DNA of 64,000 bases from Pseudomonas poae (GTDB lineage Bacteria; Pseudomonadota; Gammaproteobacteria; Pseudomonadales; Pseudomonadaceae): assembly GCA_004000515.1 (NCBI GenBank), contig CP034537.1, forward strand, positions 1,550,001 to 1,614,000. Reading direction: 5' to 3'. This document shows, piece after piece, positions 52,762 to 63,243 of this stretch. The position numbers and the translations under genes are program-made. Every line of letters starts with the position of its first letter. Within the stretch, counting starts at the first letter, position 1. The notes below the pieces were generated by a model. The model searched no databases, was not told the DNA's origin, and was given only the letters and a program-made list of their open reading frames with translations.

Positions 52762-54255
52762 ATGACCACCCTGACCCGTGCCGACTGGGAACAACGCGCC
52801 AAGGATCTGAAGATCGAAGGCCGCGCCTACATCAACGGCGAGTACACCGCTGCTGCTTCCGGCGACACCTTCGAATGCATCAGCCCGGTCGATGGCCGCT
52901 TGCTGGCCACCGTCGCCAGCTGTGACGTCGCCGACGCCCAGCGCGCCGTGGAAAATGCCCGCGCTACCTTCAATTCCGGTGTTTGGTCGCGCCTTGCGCC
53001 GGCCAAGCGAAAATCCGCCATGATCCGATTCGCCGCACTGCTCAAGGCCAATGCCGAAGAGCTGGCGCTGCTCGAAACCTTGGACATGGGCAAGCCGATC
53101 AGCGACTCCCTGTACATCGACGTGCCTGGCGCAGCCAACGCGCTGAGCTGGAGCGGCGAGGCTATCGACAAGATCTACGATGAAGTTGCCGCCACCCCGC
53201 ACGACCAGCTTGGGCTTGTGACGCGTGAGCCTGTCGGCGTGGTTGGCGCCATCGTGCCGTGGAACTTCCCGTTGATGATGGCCTGCTGGAAACTCGGGCC
53301 GGCGCTGTCTACCGGTAACTCGGTAATCCTCAAGCCGTCCGAAAAATCCCCGCTGACCGCCATCCGCATCGCCGCACTGGCGGTTGAAGCGGGCATTCCG
53401 AAAGGCGTGTTCAACGTGCTGCCTGGCTATGGCCACACCGTGGGCAACGCGCTGGCGCTGCACATGGACGTCGACACGCTGGTGTTCACCGGTTCGACCA
53501 AAATCGCCAAGCAACTGTTGATCCGCTCCGGCGAGTCGAACATGAAGCGTGTTTGGCTGGAAGCCGGTGGCAAGAGCCCGAACATCGTGTTCGCTGACGC
53601 GCCGGACCTGCAAGCCGCTGCTGAATCCGCCGCTGGCGCCATTGCTTTCAACCAGGGTGAAGTCTGCACCGCTGGCTCGCGCCTGCTGGTCGAGCGTTCG
53701 ATCAAGGATAAATTCCTGCCGCTGGTGATCGAGGCTCTCAAGGCCTGGAAGCCAGGCAACCCGCTGGACCCAGCGACCAACGTCGGCGCACTGGTGGACA
53801 CTCAGCAGATGAACACCGTGCTGTCCTACATCGAGGCCGGCCATGCTGACGGCGCCAAGCTGGTAGCGGGCGGCAAGCGCACCCTCGAAGAAACCGGTGG
53901 CACCTACGTTGAGCCAACGATTTTCGACGGCGTGACCAATGCCATGAAGATCGCCAAGGAAGAGATCTTCGGCCCAGTCCTGTCGGTAATCACCTTTGAT
54001 AACGCCGAGGAAGCGATTGCCATCGCCAACGACACAATCTACGGCCTGGCCGCAGCGGTGTGGACGGCGGATATCTCCAAGGCGCACCTCACCGCCAAGG
54101 CTCTGCGTGCCGGTAGCGTGTGGGTCAACCAGTATGACGGTGGCGATATGACTGCACCGTTCGGTGGTTTCAAGCAGTCGGGTAACGGCCGCGACAAGTC
54201 GCTGCATGCGTTCGACAAGTACACCGAGCTGAAGTCGACCTGGATCAAGCTGTAA
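52762..54255 (+). CDS. kauB: Aldehyde dehydrogenase KauB/PuuC-type
   Basis: 497 residues, class 1 NAD(P)+ aldehyde dehydrogenase. The catalytic Cys lies in FNQGEVCTAGSRL and the general base Glu in WLEAGGKSPN. By its sequence it matches, in my recollection, the Pseudomonas enzyme that oxidises omega-aminoaldehydes in arginine, putrescine and GABA catabolism. The frame is intact. GAGGAGG precedes the start. A related amine oxidase lies at 59019-60310. Confidence 0.9.
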   Translation: MTTLTRADWEQRAKDLKIEGRAYINGEYTAAASGDTFECISPVDGRLLATVASCDVADAQRAVENARATFNSGVWSRLAPAKRKSAMIRFAALLKANAEELALLETLDMGKPISDSLYIDVPGAANALSWSGEAIDKIYDEVAATPHDQLGLVTREPVGVVGAIVPWNFPLMMACWKLGPALSTGNSVILKPSEKSPLTAIRIAALAVEAGIPKGVFNVLPGYGHTVGNALALHMDVDTLVFTGSTKIAKQLLIRSGESNMKRVWLEAGGKSPNIVFADAPDLQAAAESAAGAIAFNQGEVCTAGSRLLVERSIKDKFLPLVIEALKAWKPGNPLDPATNVGALVDTQQMNTVLSYIEAGHADGAKLVAGGKRTLEETGGTYVEPTIFDGVTNAMKIAKEEIFGPVLSVITFDNAEEAIAIANDTIYGLAAAVWTADISKAHLTAKALRAGSVWVNQYDGGDMTAPFGGFKQSGNGRDKSLHAFDKYTELKSTWIKL

Positions 54256-54281
54256 CTTCCAGGTCTCACCGCAGCTAAAAA

Positions 54282-54369
54282 TGTGGGAGCGGGCTTGCTC
54301 GCGAATGCGGAGTATCAGTACCAGATGAGCTGGCTGACCCATCGCATTCGCGAGCAAGCCCGCCCCACA
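54282..54369. repeat. REP pair, GAGCGGGCTTGCTCGCG type
   Basis: Inverted units between kauB and the transporter. The right unit reads GCCCGCCCCACA, one base shorter than other copies. Confidence 0.88.
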
Positions 54370-54411
54370 CTGTTTTGTGTGCTCTCAAAAACTATCCACA
54401 GGAGCGTGGAA

Positions 54412-55554
54412 ATGCGTTGGGCGACTTATTTCGCCGTGCTGGCCTCGGTCCTCAGCGTCGGCCTGGCGCTGGGTGTCAGCATGCCGCTGGTATCCCTACG
54501 GCTTGAAGGCTGGGGCTACGGCAGTTTCGCCATTGGTGTCATGGCCGCCATGCCGGCGTTCGGCGTGTTGCTCGGGGCGAAGGTGTCCAGTCGCATGGCC
54601 TCTTGGCTGGGCACTGCCAACCTGATGCGCTTGTGCCTGTGGGCGGGTGCAGTGTCTATTGGCTTGCTGGCGATTTTGCCCAGCTATCCGGTGTGGCTGG
54701 TGCTGCGGCTGATGATCGGGGTGATCCTGACCATTGTGTTTATCCTGGGCGAAAGCTGGATCAACCAATTGGTGGTGGAGCAATGGCGTGGCCGGCTGGT
54801 GGCGCTGTATGGCTGTAGTTATGCCTTGAGCCAACTGTCGGGCCCGTTGCTGTTGGGCGTGCTCGGTACCGATCATGACTACGGTTTCTGGGTGGGCGTA
54901 GGCCTGCTGGTGGTCGCGCCAGTGCTGTTACTGGGCCGCACCGGCGCACCCACTGCCGAGTCGTTCAGCGTGACCTTCGCAGACTTGTGGCGCTTCTGCC
55001 TGAGCCTGCCGGCGATTGCCTGGGCGGTGGCTTTATTCGCAGCGTTCGAGGCGATGATTCTGACGTTGTTGCCGGTGTATTGCCTGCAACAAGGCTTCAC
55101 TGCCGAGGTCGCGTTGGCGATGGTCAGCACGGTAGTGGTGGGTGATGCGTTGTTGCAATTGCCTATTGGCGCACTGGCCGATTACCTGCCGCGACGGACG
55201 TTGTTCTTGGCTTGCGCGGTGCTGTTGTTGGTGTCGAGCCTGGCGATTCCGCTGTTGATGCATACATCGCTGATCTGGCCGATTTGGGTGTTGTTCGGCG
55301 CCAGTGCCGGCGGGTTGTTCACGCTGTCGCTGATATTGATCGGCGAGCGTTACCGCGATGATGCATTGGTACGTGCCAACGCCCACGTTGCACAGCTGTG
55401 GGGGATTGGCTGCTTGATCGGGCCGTTGGTGGCCGGTGCGGGTAGCCAGTGGATCAGCGGGCATGCGCTGCCATTTCTGATGGCGGCGGGTGCGTTGGGG
55501 TTGGTGTTGTTGTTGCTGCGCCAGGGCGCGTTCGGGATCGCGCAGCCAACCTGA
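54412..55554 (+). CDS. MFS transporter (YcaD-like)
   Basis: 380 residues with about 12 hydrophobic helices, starting MRWATYFAVLASVLSVGLAL. The helix pattern and the block GESWINQLVVEQWRGRLVALYG resemble the YcaD group of MFS proteins. The substrate is unknown. The start at 54412 follows GGAGCGTGG; the upstream in-frame part crosses a REP and is discarded. The frame is intact. It lies between kauB and the phospholipase-like gene. Confidence 0.83.
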   Translation: MRWATYFAVLASVLSVGLALGVSMPLVSLRLEGWGYGSFAIGVMAAMPAFGVLLGAKVSSRMASWLGTANLMRLCLWAGAVSIGLLAILPSYPVWLVLRLMIGVILTIVFILGESWINQLVVEQWRGRLVALYGCSYALSQLSGPLLLGVLGTDHDYGFWVGVGLLVVAPVLLLGRTGAPTAESFSVTFADLWRFCLSLPAIAWAVALFAAFEAMILTLLPVYCLQQGFTAEVALAMVSTVVVGDALLQLPIGALADYLPRRTLFLACAVLLLVSSLAIPLLMHTSLIWPIWVLFGASAGGLFTLSLILIGERYRDDALVRANAHVAQLWGIGCLIGPLVAGAGSQWISGHALPFLMAAGALGLVLLLLRQGAFGIAQPT

Positions 55555-55573
55555 CCTTGAAATGCCGCTCCCA

Positions 55574-57143
55574 CTAGAGCATGCGTTCCAGGCCAACGCT
55601 GGTGGCGAACCACGCATTGAACCGTCGCCACCAACTGCCCGGCTCGCGGTCCAGGGTGTGGAGCTGGCCGTTATCCTCGGTCACCCACACCACTTGGCCG
55701 TCCTGCAGTTTCGCCTCATAGCTCAACGCGGGGGCCATGCCTTCCAGCGCCAGGTTGCGCACATGCTCCGCCAGCTCGGGGCTGTCTACCAGCACGCCGA
55801 CTTCGGTGTTCCACAGCACGGAGCGCGGGTCGAAGTTGAACGAGCCGATAAACGACTTCTGCCGATCAAAGATCATCGCCTTGCTGTGCAAGCTTGAGTC
55901 CGAGCCACGGAATGTGCCGCGCCGGAACAAGTGCGGGCCACTACCGCCGCCATCGCCGGGCTGGCGGCGCAGTTCATAGAGTTTTACGCCATGCTCCAGC
56001 AGCGCCTTGCGGTACGGCGCGTACCCTCCGTGAACGGCTGGAACATCGGTGGCCTCCAGGGAGTTGGTCAACAGGCTGACCGACACGCCCGCGTCGGCGC
56101 GCCCGGTCAGGTACACCAGCCCCGGCTGGCCCGGCACGAAATACGCCGAGATCATCATCAGTTCGTGGCTGACCCCTTCCAGTTCCGGCTCCAGTTGAGT
56201 GGTGAGCAATAACCTGGGGTCTGGTTCGGCGGTGGCCAGTACCTTGCTGGGTGCATCCCACAATGCCTGGTTCCAGGCCCAGATCAGCTCGCGACGCCAG
56301 ATGTCCATGCGCGGCTGGGTTTGATAAGTGCGCAAGCGGCTGTAGAGGGCGTGATTCTGCTGGCGCGATTCGGCGAGCGATGCTTCCAGGCGTGCGCGCG
56401 CGGCGTTCAGGTCACCTTTGGAAGGGCTGTTTGAGACAAAGTCATCAATCGGCTTGCTCAGGGCGCTGTTCCAGTACTGGTCGAAGCTGTGGCCGAGCTG
56501 CTCCGCCACCGGGCCCACGCTGAGCATGTCGATATCGGTGAAGTTGAGGTTGGGCTCGGCGTCGAAATACTCATCCCCCAGGTTGCGCCCGCCGACAATC
56601 GCTACGCTGTTGTCCGCCAGCCACAGTTTGTTATGCATGCGCCGGTGTTGCAGCGACAGGTTGAACAAGCGCCCCATGGCTCGCGTCACACCCGTGCTGC
56701 GCCCCAGGTGCAGGGGGGTTGAACAGGCGAATCTCGATCTTGGGGTGGGCGGCGAGGGTGGCGATGATCTGGTCGAGGCCGTCGCTGGTGGTGTCGTCCA
56801 GCAGGATGCGCACCCGTACGCCACGGTCGGCGGCCTTGAGCAATTCATCTACCAGCATGCGCGTGCTGATGCCGTCGTGGACGATGTAGTACTGCAGGTC
56901 GAGGCTGGTTTGGGCGTTGCGGATCAGTTCGGCGCGGGCCATGAACGCTTCGCTGCTGTTGGGCAGCAGGCGAAAGCCAGAGCGCCCTTGGTAAGGCGCG
57001 GCCTGAGCCTGGATCGAACGGCCAAAGGAAGACTGCGCGGCAGGCAGGGCATCGCTGGGGATGCGCGGTGTGCTCACCGTGGCGCAACCGCCCAGGGTCA
57101 GGGCTCCCAGCAGGAAGAGCGGTAATAGCCGTCGAATCATCAA
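55574..57143 (-). CDS. Phospholipase D-like lipoprotein (cardiolipin synthase family)
   Basis: About 523 residues. N-terminal lipobox LTLGGC after MMIRRLLPLFLLGALTLGGC. Two HKD motifs: HNKLWLADNSVAIVGGRNLG and HSKAMIFDRQKSFIGSFNFD, the catalytic pairs of the PLD/cardiolipin-synthase superfamily. It may act on phospholipids in the envelope; the exact substrate is unknown. The frame breaks at 56713-56718, where a C6 run should be C5 (RLFNPLHLGRSTG), so here a base is inserted. The gene converges on the MFS gene. Confidence 0.86.
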
Positions 57144-57202
57144 AGGGTTCGCTTCCAGATCAGGGCGGTTGTCGGCATATGACGGCTATTTCCCGCGAAA
57201 GG

Positions 57203-58627
57203 TCAGTCCGCTGTTTCGGCCAGCAGCTTGATTGCGGCGGTCCCGACTTTGCGCACGGCGTCTTCAATCTGCGGGGTTGGCTTGGCAGAGTAGTTCATGC
57301 GCAGGCAGTTCCGGTACTTGCCGGATGCAGAAAAGATGCTTCCCACAGCGACCTGTACGCCTTGTTCCACCAGGATGCGATTGAGCTTCAACGTGTCAAA
57401 ACCTTCCGGCAGCTCAACCCACAGCATAAAGCTGCCTTGGGGCCGACTGGCGCGAGTGCCGACCGGAAAATAACGGCTGACCCAATCGAGCATCAGGTCG
57501 CGATTGCGCTGGTATTGAGTGCGCATCCGGCGTAAATGCGGTTCGAAATGGCCGCCTTTCAGAAACTCGGCGATGGCAATCTGCGGTTGTGTGGCGGTGG
57601 AGCCGGTGCTGATGTATTTCATGTGCAGCACCCGTTCCAGGTAACGGCCCGGCGCAACCCAGCCGATGCGCAGGCCTGGCGCGAGGGTTTTCGAGAAGGA
57701 ACTGCACAGCAGCACGCGACCGTCCTCGTCGAAAGATTTGATGGTGCGCGGGCGCGGGTAGCTGTAGGCCAATTCGCCATACACATCGTCTTCGATGATC
57801 GCTACGTCAAATCGCTGCGCCAGGGTCAGCAGTGCCCGTTTGCGCGCCTCGGGCATGATGTAGCCCAAGGGGTTGTTGCAGTTGGGGGTCAGTTGGATGA
57901 CTTTGATCGGCCACTGTTCCAGCGCCAGTTCCAGCGCTTCGAGGCTGATGCCGGTGATAGGGTCGGTGGGGATTTCCAGGGCTTTCATGCCCAGGCCCTT
58001 GAGGGTCTGCATCGCGCCATGAAAGCTGGGGGAGTCCACCGCGACGATATCGCCGGGCTCGCAGATGGCATGGATGCTGGCAGACAGCGCCTCATGGCAG
58101 CCGGTGGTGATCACAATGTCATCGGCGGTCAGTTGGCAGCCGGAATCCAATGACAGTCGGGCGATTTGCTCACGCAAATCCATACAGCCGAGGATGTTGT
58201 CGTAATACAGCCCTGGCAGGTCCTGGCGACGGCTCACTCGCGCCAGGCTGCGCAGCAGGGGCTTGAGGGTGGGCGTCAAAACATCCGGCATGCCACGGCC
58301 CATCTGTATGACGTCTTTGCGCGGTACCGCGCGAATCAGCTCCAGCACCTGGTCCCACTGGGAAATTTCCACCGGTCGCTGTGCCGGACGGCCTACCTCC
58401 GGCAATGCCGGCAACTCACGCCCTACGGGTACGAAGTAGCCGGATTTTGGCTTTGGTATCGCCAGGCCGTTGTCTTCCAGCAGCCGATAAGCTTGCTGCA
58501 CGGTGCTCAGGCTAACCCCATGCTCGGTGCTCAGGGCGCGCACAGAGGGCAGACGATCGCCAGGACGGTAGAAACCTTGTTCGATGCGGGTGCCCAACAG
58601 TTCGGCAAGGTTGACGTAGAGGGTCAT
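57203..58627 (-). CDS. MocR/GntR-type regulator with aminotransferase domain
   Basis: 474 residues. N-terminal GntR winged helix (RPGDRLPSVRALSTEHGVSL) fused to a class I aminotransferase-like domain with the PLP-binding lysine in CSSFSKTLAPGLRIGW and NNPLGYIMP before it. Such regulators use PLP and amino-acid-like ligands to control neighbouring genes. It is divergent from the DUF1127 gene at 58794, the obvious candidate target. The frame is intact. Confidence 0.9.
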   Translation of the reverse strand: MTLYVNLAELLGTRIEQGFYRPGDRLPSVRALSTEHGVSLSTVQQAYRLLEDNGLAIPKPKSGYFVPVGRELPALPEVGRPAQRPVEISQWDQVLELIRAVPRKDVIQMGRGMPDVLTPTLKPLLRSLARVSRRQDLPGLYYDNILGCMDLREQIARLSLDSGCQLTADDIVITTGCHEALSASIHAICEPGDIVAVDSPSFHGAMQTLKGLGMKALEIPTDPITGISLEALELALEQWPIKVIQLTPNCNNPLGYIMPEARKRALLTLAQRFDVAIIEDDVYGELAYSYPRPRTIKSFDEDGRVLLCSSFSKTLAPGLRIGWVAPGRYLERVLHMKYISTGSTATQPQIAIAEFLKGGHFEPHLRRMRTQYQRNRDLMLDWVSRYFPVGTRASRPQGSFMLWVELPEGFDTLKLNRILVEQGVQVAVGSIFSASGKYRNCLRMNYSAKPTPQIEDAVRKVGTAAIKLLAETAD

Positions 58628-58793
58628 GGCGGTCGCTCCCAGGAGACCAGTACAGATAGGGCGAAAATACAGGATTCAGCGGCACATAGGCAGTGTCTGT
58701 ATGGATTTAATAAAGAAGGGTTGAATCTGTAATGGTTTGGCGGGCACGCCCATTCTAGTCACTCATGGCAACAGGCAAATGAGGGACGGCAAA

Positions 58794-59018
58794 ATGAGCG
58801 GCATGAGCGATGTGCGGTTGGCGTTACACGGTCAGGAATTGGAAGCGGGGCAGGGTTCGACAATGTCGGCAACTACCAGCAGCCGGTGGATGCTGTTCTG
58901 GCGCCGCAGCCATACCCGCAAGGCCCTGCTTGATATGAGCGTCGAGCAACTGCGCGACATCGGCCTCACTGCAGAGCAGGCGCGCCGGGAAGGCGTAAAA
59001 CCCTTCTGGCGCGGTTGA
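58794..59018 (+). CDS. DUF1127 (YjiS-like) small protein
   Basis: 74 residues. The C-terminal motif LLDMSVEQLRDIGLTAEQAR is the DUF1127 signature; a basic segment SSRWMLFWRRSHTRKA precedes it. Small arginine-rich DUF1127 proteins have been linked to RNA or stress regulation in other bacteria, but this one is unstudied as far as I know. The start at 58794 is the family-like one, though another ATG lies 12 bases later. Its stop codon directly abuts the stop codon of the convergent oxidase. Confidence 0.83.
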   Translation: MSGMSDVRLALHGQELEAGQGSTMSATTSSRWMLFWRRSHTRKALLDMSVEQLRDIGLTAEQARREGVKPFWRG

Positions 59019-60310
59019 TCACACCAGCTCTTTGAACCGGTGCCACAACATCCCCAATGCCAATAGCGGCGAACGCAGGTATTTGCCGCCAGGGAAAGTG
59101 ATGTGGGGCACTTGGGCAAACAGATCGAAGCGACCCTGCTGCTGGCCGCTGATGGCTTCGGCCAGTAGCTTACCGGCCAGGTGCGTGGCATTGAGGCCGT
59201 GGCCTGCGTAAGCCTGGGCGTAATACACGTTGGGTTGATCGGCCAAGCGGCCAATCTGTGGCAGGCGATTGGCGCCGATACCGATCATGCCGCCCCACTG
59301 GAAGTCGATCGTCACGTCAGCCAGTTGTGGAAACACCTTGAGCATTTTTGGCCGCATATAAGCGCCAATGTCCTGGGGATCGCGACCGGAATAGTGGCAG
59401 GCCCCACCAAACAACAGGCGGCGGTCGGCGGACAGTCGGAAGTAGTCCACGGTTACCCGTTGATCACACACCGCCATATTCTGCGGCAGCAGGCTGGCGG
59501 CCTGGGCTTCGCTGAGCGGCTCGGTGGCGATGATGTAGCTGCCGGCTGGCAGCACTTTGCCGCCAGTTGCGGGTTCAGGCCATTGAGGTAGGCGTTGCAG
59601 GCCAGCACCAGCGTTTTGGCGCGCACATGGCCGTGAGCGGTGTGCACCTTGACCTCGGGGCCGTAGTCGATGCGCGTCACTTCGGATTGTTCGAACAGCT
59701 TTACACCCAACTGCTGCGCGGCATTGGCTTCGCCGAGGGCCAGGTTCAATGGGTGCAAATGGCCGGAGCCCATGTCGATCATGCCGCCCACATAGCGGTC
59801 GGAGCCGATCACGCTGCCCATTTCGCCAGCCTCTAGCAGGCGTACTTCGTGGCGGTAGCCGAGGCTGCGCAACTCTTCGGCGTCCTCGGCCAAGTCCTGT
59901 AGGTGGTGAGGCTTGTTGGCCAGGTCGCAATAACCCCATGTCAGGTCGCAAGGAATCTGATAACGCTCGACGCGCTCGCGCACGATCTCCACGGCTTCCA
60001 GGCCCATCAGCTTCATCTGGCGCACACCGTCGGTACCGATCACGTTGGTGAACTGGTCCAGGCCGTGGCCAACGCCGCGAATCAGCTGGCCGCCATTGCG
60101 GCCGCTGGCGCCCTAACCGATCTTGCGTGCTTCCAGCAACACAACGCTGAAGCCGCGCTCGGCCAGTTCCAGAGCGGTGTTCAGCCCCGAATACCCGCCG
60201 CCAATCACGCACACATCGGCAACCACTTCGCCGTTCAACACCGGGTAGTCGGGTTGCGGCACGCTGCTGGCGGCGTAGTAGGAAGCGGTGTGCCGGGCGC
60301 TGGCAGTCAT
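59019..60310 (-). CDS. FAD-dependent amine oxidase (gamma-glutamylputrescine-oxidase type), with amber codon
   Basis: About 430 residues when repaired. N-terminal FAD motif CVIGGGYSGLNTALELAERG, then NGGQLIRGVGHGLDQF and the C-terminal GIGANRLPQIGRLADQ with AYAGHGLNATHLAGKL. The DadA/PuuB-like fold suggests oxidation of a polyamine conjugate. Two faults: codon TAG at 60113-60115 where the family has Trp (ARKIGWGASGRNGG), and a frame break near 59564, where one missing G splits NPQLGGKVLPAGSYII. Starts at 60310 (MTASARHTASYY) or 60319. KauB could take its aldehyde product. Confidence 0.84.
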
Positions 60311-60425
60311 GGGGAGCATCCCTGTTTGGAAAATTTGACGCAGGATACAGCGGTCGGGCGAAGCTGTCTCATTGCAGGCTTTTGCGGCAGAATCCACGCC
60401 TATCCGCCGTTCGGTACCCGTTTCG

Positions 60426-60779
60426 ATGAGTTGCAACAGCCAGAAAATCAGCGCCCTGCGTAGGCAGATTCCTTCGTTCGAATGCGTGCCCGGCTGCCAC
60501 GACTGCTGTGGGCCAGTGACTACTTCGCCCGAGGAAATGTCGCGCCTGCCGCGCAAGACTGTTGCCGAGCAGGACGCGGCCATGGACGAGTTGAACTGCG
60601 TGCACCTGGGCCCCAGCGGTTGCACGGTGTACGACGAGCGTCCGCTGATTTGCCGGCTGTTCGGCACCACCAAGACCCTGCCATGCCCGAATGGGCGCCG
60701 GCCGGTGGAATTGATTCACCCGCGGGTGGAGAAGCAGATCCATGAGTACATGGCCAGTACGCGGCAGGTGCTGGTTTAG
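60426..60779 (+). CDS. YkgJ-family cysteine-cluster protein
   Basis: 117 residues: MSCNSQKISALRRQIPSFEC, then CHDCCGPVTTS and LGPSGCTVYDERPLICRLFG. The spaced cysteines are typical of the family that probably binds a zinc or iron-sulfur centre. Function is unknown. The start at 60426 is chosen because it begins the conserved MSCN segment. It is divergent from the oxidase gene and ends before a REP pair. Confidence 0.82.
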   Translation: MSCNSQKISALRRQIPSFECVPGCHDCCGPVTTSPEEMSRLPRKTVAEQDAAMDELNCVHLGPSGCTVYDERPLICRLFGTTKTLPCPNGRRPVELIHPRVEKQIHEYMASTRQVLV

Positions 60780-60800
60780 TGAACGCGCGCGGTTAAAAAA

Positions 60801-60872
60801 TGTGGGAGCTGGCTTGCCTGCGATAGCTTTGGTGAATTCACTACCGCTATCGCAGGCAAGCCAGCTCCCACA
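60801..60872. repeat. REP pair, GAGCTGGCTTGCCTGC type
   Basis: Two inverted units around a 24-base centre, between convergent genes. Confidence 0.9.
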
Positions 60873-60892
60873 GTTGACCGTGTTATGTCTGG

Positions 60893-61381
60893 TTAATCGG
60901 GGATCGGCAGGTTCAGGCTCTCCTTCACCTCTTCCATCACGATATAGCTCTTGGACTCCCGCACATGGGGCAGCTTGAGCAGGATATCGCCCAGCAGTTT
61001 GCGGTACGACGCCATCTCTGAGATGCGCGCCTTCACCAGGTAGTCGAAGTCGCCCGACACCAGGTGGCATTCCAGCACGTGAGGCAGTTTGAGCACGGCG
61101 CGGCGGAACTCTTCAAAGGTGTCGCCGGATTTGTAATCGAGGCTGATCTCGACAAATACCAGCAAACTTCCCTTCAAATGCTGCGGATTGAGCCGCGCGT
61201 TGTAGCCCATGATGATCCCTTCACGCTCCAGCCGACGCACGCGCTCGGTGCACGGCGTGGTCGACAGCCCGACCTTTTCCCCCAGCTCCGTGAACGAAAT
61301 TCGCCCGTCGGTTTGCAGGATACGCAGGATGTTGCGGTCGATTTTGTCCAGCTCCCGCTTGGTCTGGGTGTTGGTACGCAT
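60893..61381 (-). CDS. dadR: Lrp/AsnC-family regulator, DadR-like
   Basis: 162 residues. N-terminal AsnC helix-turn-helix (LDKIDRNILRILQTDGRISF, GLSTTPCTERVRRLEREGII) and a C-terminal RAM effector domain (HLVSGDFDYLVKARISEMAS). It is divergent from dadA, the classical arrangement; in Pseudomonas the Lrp-like protein here activates dadAX in response to alanine. The symbol rests on context. Confidence 0.88.
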   Translation of the reverse strand: MRTNTQTKRELDKIDRNILRILQTDGRISFTELGEKVGLSTTPCTERVRRLEREGIIMGYNARLNPQHLKGSLLVFVEISLDYKSGDTFEEFRRAVLKLPHVLECHLVSGDFDYLVKARISEMASYRKLLGDILLKLPHVRESKSYIVMEEVKESLNLPIPD

Positions 61382-61537
61382 AGGGGATACGCCTCTGTGA
61401 AAAGGGTTTTTGCCGAGAATTGTCGCCAAATATAGGCACTTATATAGTGAAATGCACTGGCAATAATTTTTTACACTGCGCCCATCATTGCTCGAATAAC
61501 ACACGTCAGCGGCCATGCCCGCGATGAGGATATAAAA

Positions 61538-62838
61538 ATGCGCGTTCTGGTCTTGGGTAGCGGCGTCATTGGGGTGACCAGTGCCTACTATTTGGCTCGG
61601 GCCGGCTTTGATGTGGTCGTGGTTGACCGTCAGCCCGCCGCTGCCATGGAAACCAGCTTCGCCAACGCCGGTCAGGTGTCCCCGGGCTATGCCTCGCCTT
61701 GGGCCGCGCCGGGCGTGCCACTCAAGGCTATCAAGTGGCTGCTGGAGCGCCACGCACCGCTGGCCATCAAGGCCACCGCCGATATCGACCAATACCTGTG
61801 GATGGCGCAGATGCTGCGCAACTGCACCGCCAGCCGGTATGCGGTGAACAAAGAGCGCATGGTGCGCCTGTCCGAATACAGCCGCGACTGCCTCGACGAA
61901 CTGCGCGCCGAGACCGGCATCGCCTATGAAGGCCGCAGCCTGGGGACTACCCAGCTGTTCCGTACCCAGGCCCAGCTTGATGGCGCCGCCAAAGACATCG
62001 CCGTGCTGAAAGAGTCTGGCGTTCCCTTCGAACTGCTCGACCGCGCTGGTATCGCCCGCGTCGAACCGGCCCTGGCCAGTGTCACCGACATCCTCGCCGG
62101 TGCTCTGCGCCTGCCGAACGACCAGACGGGCGACTGCCAGATGTTCACCACCCGCCTGGTCGAGATGTGCAAGCAACTGGGCGTGGAATTCCGCTTTGAA
62201 CAAGATATTCAGCGCCTCGACTACGCTGGCGACCGCATCAACGGTGTGTTGATCGACGGCAAGCTCGAAACCGCCGACCGCTACGTACTGGCCCTTGGCA
62301 GCTACTCGCCGAAGCTGCTCAAGCCGCTGGGAATCAAGGCGCCGGTGTACCCGCTCAAGGGTTACTCGCTGACCGTGCCGATCACCAACCCGGCAATGGC
62401 GCCGACGTCGACCATTCTCGACGAGACCTACAAGGTTGCGATCACCCGTTTCGACAACCGCATCCGCGTAGGCGGCATGGCTGAAATAGCCGGTTTTGAC
62501 CTGTCGCTGAACCCGCGCCGACGCGAAACCCTGGAGATGATCGTCAACGACCTTTATCCTCAGGGCGGCGATCTGGCCCAGGCTTCGTTCTGGACCGGCT
62601 TGCGCCCAACCACGCCTGACGGCACGCCGATTGTTGGTGCCACCCCGTTCAAGAACCTGTTCTGAACACCGGCCATGGCACCCTCGGTTGGACCATGGCC
62701 TGTGGTTCCGGGCGTTTGCTGGCGGACCTGATGGCGAAAAAAACGCCACAGATCAGCGCTGCAGGTCTCGATATTTCCCGTTACGGCAACCACCAGGAGT
62801 CCGCAAAACATGTCAATCCAGCGCCAGCTCACCAATGA
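61538..62838 (+). CDS. dadA: D-amino acid dehydrogenase, small-subunit type
   Basis: About 433 residues. FAD-dependent membrane-linked enzyme that deaminates D-alanine and other D-amino acids to keto acids. N-terminal FAD motif [20 protein letters not shown], then [20 protein letters not shown], and the C-terminal [17 protein letters not shown]. The frame breaks at 62662: TTCTGAAC, where TTCCTGAAC gives [15 protein letters not shown] and continues 58 codons. Its 3' end overlaps the next gene by 29 bases. GAGGAT precedes the start. Confidence 0.95.
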
Positions 62839-63164
62839 GCGCATGAGCCAGATCGTTGTCCACAGCGGTACCGTGTATCTGGCAGGGCAAGTCGGCGACG
62901 ACATGAGTGCCGGGATTGAAAAGCAGACCCGTGAAACCTTGGCCAACATCGAGCGTCTGTTGGACCTGGCCGGCACCGACAAAAGCAAGTTGCTGTCGGT
63001 GACGATCTACCTGAAAAGACATCGACGCCGATTTTGCCGGCATGAACGCGGTGTGGGACAAGTGGCTGCCCAAAGGCGTCGCCCCGGCTCGCGCCACGGT
63101 CCAGGCCAAGCTGTGCGAACCGGAAATCCTGGTAGAGCTGTCCGTCGTGGCCGCGTTGCCTTAA
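62810..63164 (+). CDS. Rid-family protein in the dad operon
   Basis: About 117 residues: [20 protein letters not shown], then [10 protein letters not shown] and a C-terminal part joined by removing one base ([40 protein letters not shown]). The break is at 63014-63017, A4 where A3 fits, so here a base is inserted. Rid proteins clear imine products of amino-acid oxidation, and DadA makes 2-imino acids, so the role in this operon is direct. The gene lies between dadA and dadX. Confidence 0.88.
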
Positions 63165-63243
63165 CCCTAGATCCCTCTCCCGGCGCCGACGTTGTTGGTC
63201 GGTGCCGGTTTTTCTTCACTCTGCCGCCTAGAAGCCTGCCGCC

